A DNA stretch of 64,000 nt from Ruminococcus sp. Lineage in GTDB: Bacteria; Bacillota_A; Clostridia; Oscillospirales; Ruminococcaceae. The stretch is taken from positions 1-64,000 of the forward strand of contig JAFXRZ010000003.1 of the NCBI GenBank assembly GCA_017536105.1. The letters run 5' to 3'. Below the pieces are notes generated by a model. That model ran no database searches and was not told the origin of the DNA. It was given only the letters and a program-made list of their open reading frames with translations. The position numbers and the translations under genes were made by a program. This document shows, one piece after another, positions 59,860-64,000 of the stretch (position 1 is the first letter of the stretch; each line of letters begins with the position of its first letter).

Positions 59860-62800
59860 ATGAACAGAATTCTCTCGAATATATGTGAAAACATAGTTTT
59901 GCATCCCGACCGCACCGCACTCAGGGATACAGAAGGAAGCAGCCTGACCTACGGGCAGCTTGATCTGCTTGCAAGAAGGATCGCAGCAAGGCTCATAAGG
60001 CTCGGAGCAAAACCCGGAAGCTTTGTCACTGTGGAGCTGCCGCGGAGCATCGAATATATCGCAGCACAGCTGGGCGTCTGGTATGCTGGGGCTGCTTATG
60101 CTCCCCTTTCGGATGAATACCCGGAGGACAGGCTCGTATATATACGCGAGAACTGCTCTGCTGCTGCGGTGATAAATGAAAAATTCATGCGAGGCATCGA
60201 AATGGAGCAGCCGGCAGCCGAAGCCGTCTCTTCCGAGGACAGCAGCCCTGCTTTGCTTATCTACACCTCGGGCTCAACAGGCAGACCGAAGGGCGTGCTC
60301 CACGATTTCCTCAGCGTTTCCGGGGCGATCTCCCGTTACAGCAAGCTGATGGAGTTTGAGGACGATTCCGTACAGGCCATAGGCAGCTCTCTGACTTTTG
60401 TAGCCTCGCTGCTCCTCACTATGGCGCCTCTTGCCGCCGGGATAACCGGGCTGCTGCTGCCCTATGATGTCATCAGAGATCCCGTCCTGCTGTCGGAGTG
60501 TATCAAAAGCTTCGGTGTGACTCACTCGTTTATTAGCCCTAAGATACTCAGGATGTTTGAATGCAAAGGCAGCAGGCTGAAGTGCGTATTAGCGGCCGGA
60601 GAGCGTGTTTCCAACGTGTATTCCGAAGATTACAGGATCATCTGCGCCTACGGCCAGACCGAGACCGCCGGCACCGTTACGGCTTTTCAGATCGACAGGC
60701 CCTACGAAAACACGCCTATCGGCAAGACGATAGACGGCTTGTTTGCATACGTTCTCGATGAAGACGGAAATGAAGCATCCGAGGGTGAGCTCTGCGTTTC
60801 CGGGCACCTTTCCTCTGGATATCTCGGGCTTCCCGAACAGACTGCAAAGACATTTATCCCTAACCCCTTCAAAGACCGCGACGGCTTTGATACGCTTATC
60901 CGCACGGGAGACATCGTGCAGCGGAGCGAGGACGGCAGCATCATCTACCTCAACCGCCGTGACTGGATGGTAAAGATAAACGGACAGCGTGTGGAACCCG
61001 GCGAGACCGAAGCCGTTATAAGAAGTGTCGAGGGAGTACGCGAGGCTGCGGTAAGGGATCACAAAAACGCCTACAGACAGGTCTATCTTGCGGCTTACTA
61101 CACCTCCGACGAAGCCGTAGATGCAGATTATATCAAGGCCTGCATCTCCGACAAGCTCCCGCCTTATATGCTTCCGGCATTCTATATCAGGCTGGACAGC
61201 CTGCCGATGAATGCCAACGGCAAGCTTGACCGTTCCGCTCTGCTGCCTCCTGAGGCCGGCGACTTCAAGGCAGAATATGCCGAGCCAGCCACCGATATGC
61301 AGAAAATGCTCTGCGCCGCCTTTGAAAAAGTCCTCGGCGTGGAAAACGTCGGCGCAGACGATTCCTTCTTTGCACTGGGCGGAGACTCAATCCGTTCGGC
61401 TGCGCTTGCTGCGGAATGCCAGACCTACGGCATCCGCACCGCAGATATTTTCGCAGGAGACACTCCCCGAGGCATCGAGCGCGTGATGCTCGGAAAGGCA
61501 TCGTCGCAGAAGCTTGTCCGCAAGCAGCAGCGCGAGACCGTTTATCCTCTGACGCCATACGAGCGCGGTATGTACCTCGAGCAGAAAATGTCTCCCGACT
61601 CTACGGTATATCTGCTTAATCTGATATTTGACATAAAGGGCGCCGACACCGGCAGCATCGCAAATGCCGTCAAGTCCGTATTCTCGCTTCACGAGGCATT
61701 CCGCTCACGCTATGCCGAAAGGAACGGCATCCCTGTAAGGATCGTTACCGACGAACTGCCGGAGGTATCCGTTTCGACTGCGGAGTCATTTGAACAAGCC
61801 TATAATTACGCCTGCGAGTATGCTGTGCCCTTCGACCTGAACGCAGGGATCCCGGTATATACGGTCATCTACGAGCTGCCCGAGGGCGGAGCTCTGCTGC
61901 ATATAGCTGTGCACCATATCGCTTTTGACGGAGGAAGCTCAGAAACACTGATGCGCGAGCTTACGGCTGCTCTCAAGGGCGAGAAACTGAAGGCTCCCGA
62001 GCTTGAGCTTTCCGACATATACGAACAGAGCCTTTCTGCAAATTGGTCAAAGGGCTTTGAATACTACGACAAACTGTTTGCCGACGGCATTCCCGTCACC
62101 GACCTGCCGATAAAGGGCAAGCGTCCCCGGGTACATCCCCTTTCGGACAGAGAGCTTGATTTTGTTTTCAGCGGCGATCAGGCAGCTGAACTTGACCGGG
62201 CAGCCAAGCGTTTCGGCGTGACCGAGTTCGAGCTGATATTCTCTGCGGCCGCCCTTACAGCCGCGAAATATACCGCTTCCGAGGACATTGTTCTCGGCAT
62301 CCCCACGAATATGCGTCCCAACGGTGCCGAGAGCGTTATAGGTATGTTCGTCAACACCGCACCCGTAAGGATACGTCCTGTAAGGAAAGCTGTGCTTGCT
62401 GATTACATACGCTCGGTGAGCGAAGCTGTCCGCAGCGTGACCTACGGAGCGGAGCTGCCCTTTGAAGAAGTCGTAAGGAAATATGTAAGACAAAGAGACG
62501 AGTCCCGCAACCCGATATTCGATATCAGCGTCAACTATATGAACTTCCCCTCGGAGTACGACGACGGAGATCTGCACATAGGCTTTGAGTCTCCGCTGCA
62601 GAAAATGTCCAGGGATATCGGCATCATCATCCGCAAGTCAAAAGGCGCTCTGAAATTTATGATACAGTATTCCTCCGAGCTGTTTGAGGACACCGTTGCC
62701 GAAAACTTTGCGGAGCAGCTCCGTCATACCCTGTCGCTTATCTCGGGGGGAGCGGAGACAGTCCGTGATGCCGCAGAGCTGCCGGAAAGACAGCGGAAGG

Positions 62801-64000
62801 TGCTGGAGAGCTATTCCTGCGAGGCGAGGGCGAATATCCCCGTTACGCTGCTGCACAAGCTGTTTGAACAGCAGGTCGGCAAGGTTCCCGACCGCACCGC
62901 TCTTATCGCAGCCGATGCGGAATACACCTACAGACAGCTTGACGAAAAAGCCAATATTGCCGCCAACGAGCTTATAAAGCGAGGTGTGACGGTGGGCTCC
63001 AGCGTGGCCATTCTTCTGCCCCGGGTATCGGCATTCTTCGCCTGTATGTTCGGCGTGAACAAGGCAGGTGCAGCATTCATCCCCTGTGATCCGCAGTACC
63101 CTGCCGACCGTATCAACCACATCATCACCGACTCCGAGGCCTCATTCATCATAACCACCGCCGACAAGCTGGCGGACTATCCTGCCGACAAGGCTATCGA
63201 CGTGGACGAACTGCTTTCGGGCAGCGACACATCTTCTCCCGACGTTCAGATGGATGACAGCGAGCTGGCATATATGATCTACACCTCAGGCTCCACAGGA
63301 AAGCCAAAGGGAGTTATGCTCCACCACAAGGGAATATGCAATTATCTGTTCCCTCATGAAGCCAACCCCCATATGAAATACGTCAGCGAGAACGTTGAAA
63401 ACTATCTTTCGGTGACGACGGTATCCTTTGATATGTCCTTCAAGGAACACGCAGCCACCCTCTGCAACGGCAAGACCCTTATCTTTGCAGGAGACGATCA
63501 GATGAACGATCCCCGTGCGCTGGCAGAGCTTATGGATAAATACTCCGCCGACTGCATAAACGCCACGCCCTCAAGACTTATGCAGTATATGGAGTACGAG
63601 CCCTTTGTAAAGGCGCTCTCACGCTGCAAGCTGGTAATGTCCGGAGGCGAAGGCTATCCCATGAGCCTGCGCGACCGCATAAGCGAATGCTGTCCCGATA
63701 CCAGCATAATGAACACCTACGGCCCCACAGAGATCACCGTTTCCTGCAACGCAGCCGACCTCACCCATGCCGATCACATCAGCGTCGGAAGACCGCTGCT
63801 CAACTACACCGAATACATCGTCGATAAGTTCGGAGACCTCTCTCCCTGCGGAGCAGTGGGAGAACTGCTGATCGGCGGTGTCGGAGTGGCAAGAGGCTAC
63901 AAGAACCTCGAAAAGCAGACTGCCGAGCGCTTTGTGGATCTCTGCGGTGAGCGAGTATATCGCTCGGGAGATTACGCAAAATGGGACGCCGAAGGCAGCG
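59860..64000 (+). CDS. Nonribosomal peptide synthetase, modules A-T-C-A (right end cut)
   Basis: An open frame of at least 1380 codons that continues past the window. ATG 59860 follows GGAGG by seven bases. Domain order: adenylation 1 (about 1-460; YTSGSTGRPKG from Y135, YGQTE at 264, NGKLDR near 453-458), carrier (GGDS with S510), condensation (about 550-985, HHIAFDG at 685-691), adenylation 2 (YTSGSTGKPKG from Y1141, TYGPTE near 1286, RSGDYAKW from R1368). There is no N-terminal condensation domain, so adenylation 1 is a loading module. Adenylation 2 has the normal Asp1191 at the amino-group position; adenylation 1 has V181 there. Release domain and product are outside the window. Confidence 0.93.
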   Translation, partial: MNRILSNICENIVLHPDRTALRDTEGSSLTYGQLDLLARRIAARLIRLGAKPGSFVTVELPRSIEYIAAQLGVWYAGAAYAPLSDEYPEDRLVYIRENCSAAAVINEKFMRGIEMEQPAAEAVSSEDSSPALLIYTSGSTGRPKGVLHDFLSVSGAISRYSKLMEFEDDSVQAIGSSLTFVASLLLTMAPLAAGITGLLLPYDVIRDPVLLSECIKSFGVTHSFISPKILRMFECKGSRLKCVLAAGERVSNVYSEDYRIICAYGQTETAGTVTAFQIDRPYENTPIGKTIDGLFAYVLDEDGNEASEGELCVSGHLSSGYLGLPEQTAKTFIPNPFKDRDGFDTLIRTGDIVQRSEDGSIIYLNRRDWMVKINGQRVEPGETEAVIRSVEGVREAAVRDHKNAYRQVYLAAYYTSDEAVDADYIKACISDKLPPYMLPAFYIRLDSLPMNANGKLDRSALLPPEAGDFKAEYAEPATDMQKMLCAAFEKVLGVENVGADDSFFALGGDSIRSAALAAECQTYGIRTADIFAGDTPRGIERVMLGKASSQKLVRKQQRETVYPLTPYERGMYLEQKMSPDSTVYLLNLIFDIKGADTGSIANAVKSVFSLHEAFRSRYAERNGIPVRIVTDELPEVSVSTAESFEQAYNYACEYAVPFDLNAGIPVYTVIYELPEGGALLHIAVHHIAFDGGSSETLMRELTAALKGEKLKAPELELSDIYEQSLSANWSKGFEYYDKLFADGIPVTDLPIKGKRPRVHPLSDRELDFVFSGDQAAELDRAAKRFGVTEFELIFSAAALTAAKYTASEDIVLGIPTNMRPNGAESVIGMFVNTAPVRIRPVRKAVLADYIRSVSEAVRSVTYGAELPFEEVVRKYVRQRDESRNPIFDISVNYMNFPSEYDDGDLHIGFESPLQKMSRDIGIIIRKSKGALKFMIQYSSELFEDTVAENFAEQLRHTLSLISGGAETVRDAAELPERQRKVLESYSCEARANIPVTLLHKLFEQQVGKVPDRTALIAADAEYTYRQLDEKANIAANELIKRGVTVGSSVAILLPRVSAFFACMFGVNKAGAAFIPCDPQYPADRINHIITDSEASFIITTADKLADYPADKAIDVDELLSGSDTSSPDVQMDDSELAYMIYTSGSTGKPKGVMLHHKGICNYLFPHEANPHMKYVSENVENYLSVTTVSFDMSFKEHAATLCNGKTLIFAGDDQMNDPRALAELMDKYSADCINATPSRLMQYMEYEPFVKALSRCKLVMSGGEGYPMSLRDRISECCPDTSIMNTYGPTEITVSCNAADLTHADHISVGRPLLNYTEYIVDKFGDLSPCGAVGELLIGGVGVARGYKNLEKQTAERFVDLCGERVYRSGDYAKWDAEGS

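Noticed and set aside
1..64000. tRNA, rRNA, CRISPR, integrase, transposase
   Set aside because: I looked for T-loop sequences, regular spaced direct repeats and transposase motifs and found none that hold up.

Overview
The window looks like chromosomal DNA of a low-to-mid GC Gram-positive anaerobe of the Clostridia, most likely Ruminococcus or a close relative in the Oscillospiraceae. Reasons: strong AGGAGG-type ribosome sites, sigma-A promoters with 17-bp spacers, a cdaA-cdaR pair, a DarA/HolB/RicT block ordered as in other Firmicutes, AddAB instead of RecBCD, glycogen genes, a B12-dependent methionine synthase without its reactivation domain, a DUF5685 protein and a DUF3343 protein. The species assignment is inference. 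I saw no tRNA, rRNA, CRISPR array, transposase or integrase.

Layout. 1-2.4 kb (minus): ECF sigma factor with a membrane partner, then a polysaccharide deacetylase. 2.6-7.4 kb (plus): chemoreceptor, phosphofructokinase, RsmE, a small acidic Ala-rich protein. 7.7-10.2 kb (minus): lipoprotein and a fucose/arabinose-isomerase-family enzyme. 10.4-11.6 kb: zinc-ribbon membrane protein. 11.9-18.8 kb (minus): MTA/SAH deaminase, Nudix, RicT, HolB, DarA, lipoprotein, a YaaO-like PLP enzyme and two small regulator-like genes, headed by two LexA-type operators. 19.15-20.8 kb (plus): a 6S-like RNA candidate, a DUF896 protein and a WYL regulator. 21.1-26.7 kb (minus): one promoter in front of membrane proteins, DUF5685, a J-domain protein, a TVP38 protein and GlgB. 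26.9-37.6 kb: FAD dehydrogenase, CdaA/CdaR, cysteine desulfurase with DUF3343, a heterodimeric ABC exporter, and a PAP2 phosphatase. 37.7-44.8 kb: AddB/AddA. 45.4-50.7 kb (minus): response regulator, histidine kinase, split methionine synthase. 50.9-52.7 kb: a structured element with its own terminator, then GlgA. 52.8-57.1 kb (minus): MoxR, DUF58, transglutaminase. 57.4-59.7 kb (minus): STAS protein and PP2C phosphatase/kinase. 59.86 kb to the right edge (plus): a nonribosomal peptide synthetase, cut by the window.

How the genes connect. CdaA makes c-di-AMP, CdaR modulates it and DarA binds it, so synthesis and a receptor are both here. GlgA and GlgB supply glycogen synthesis, and PFK feeds glycolysis. 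The methionine synthase needs the separate reactivation protein encoded just upstream. The NRPS begins with an adenylation domain that lacks the usual aspartate for an amino group, which suggests a non-amino-acid starter.

Intergenic DNA is unusually rich in hairpin repeats. Two roughly 235-bp copies of one element (11.7 and 20.9-21.1 kb, opposite strands) keep the same order of six hairpins while the stem bases change in compensatory fashion. This, the LexA-operator region, the 6S-like RNA, the 50.9-kb stem-loop and the NRPS are the most interesting parts.
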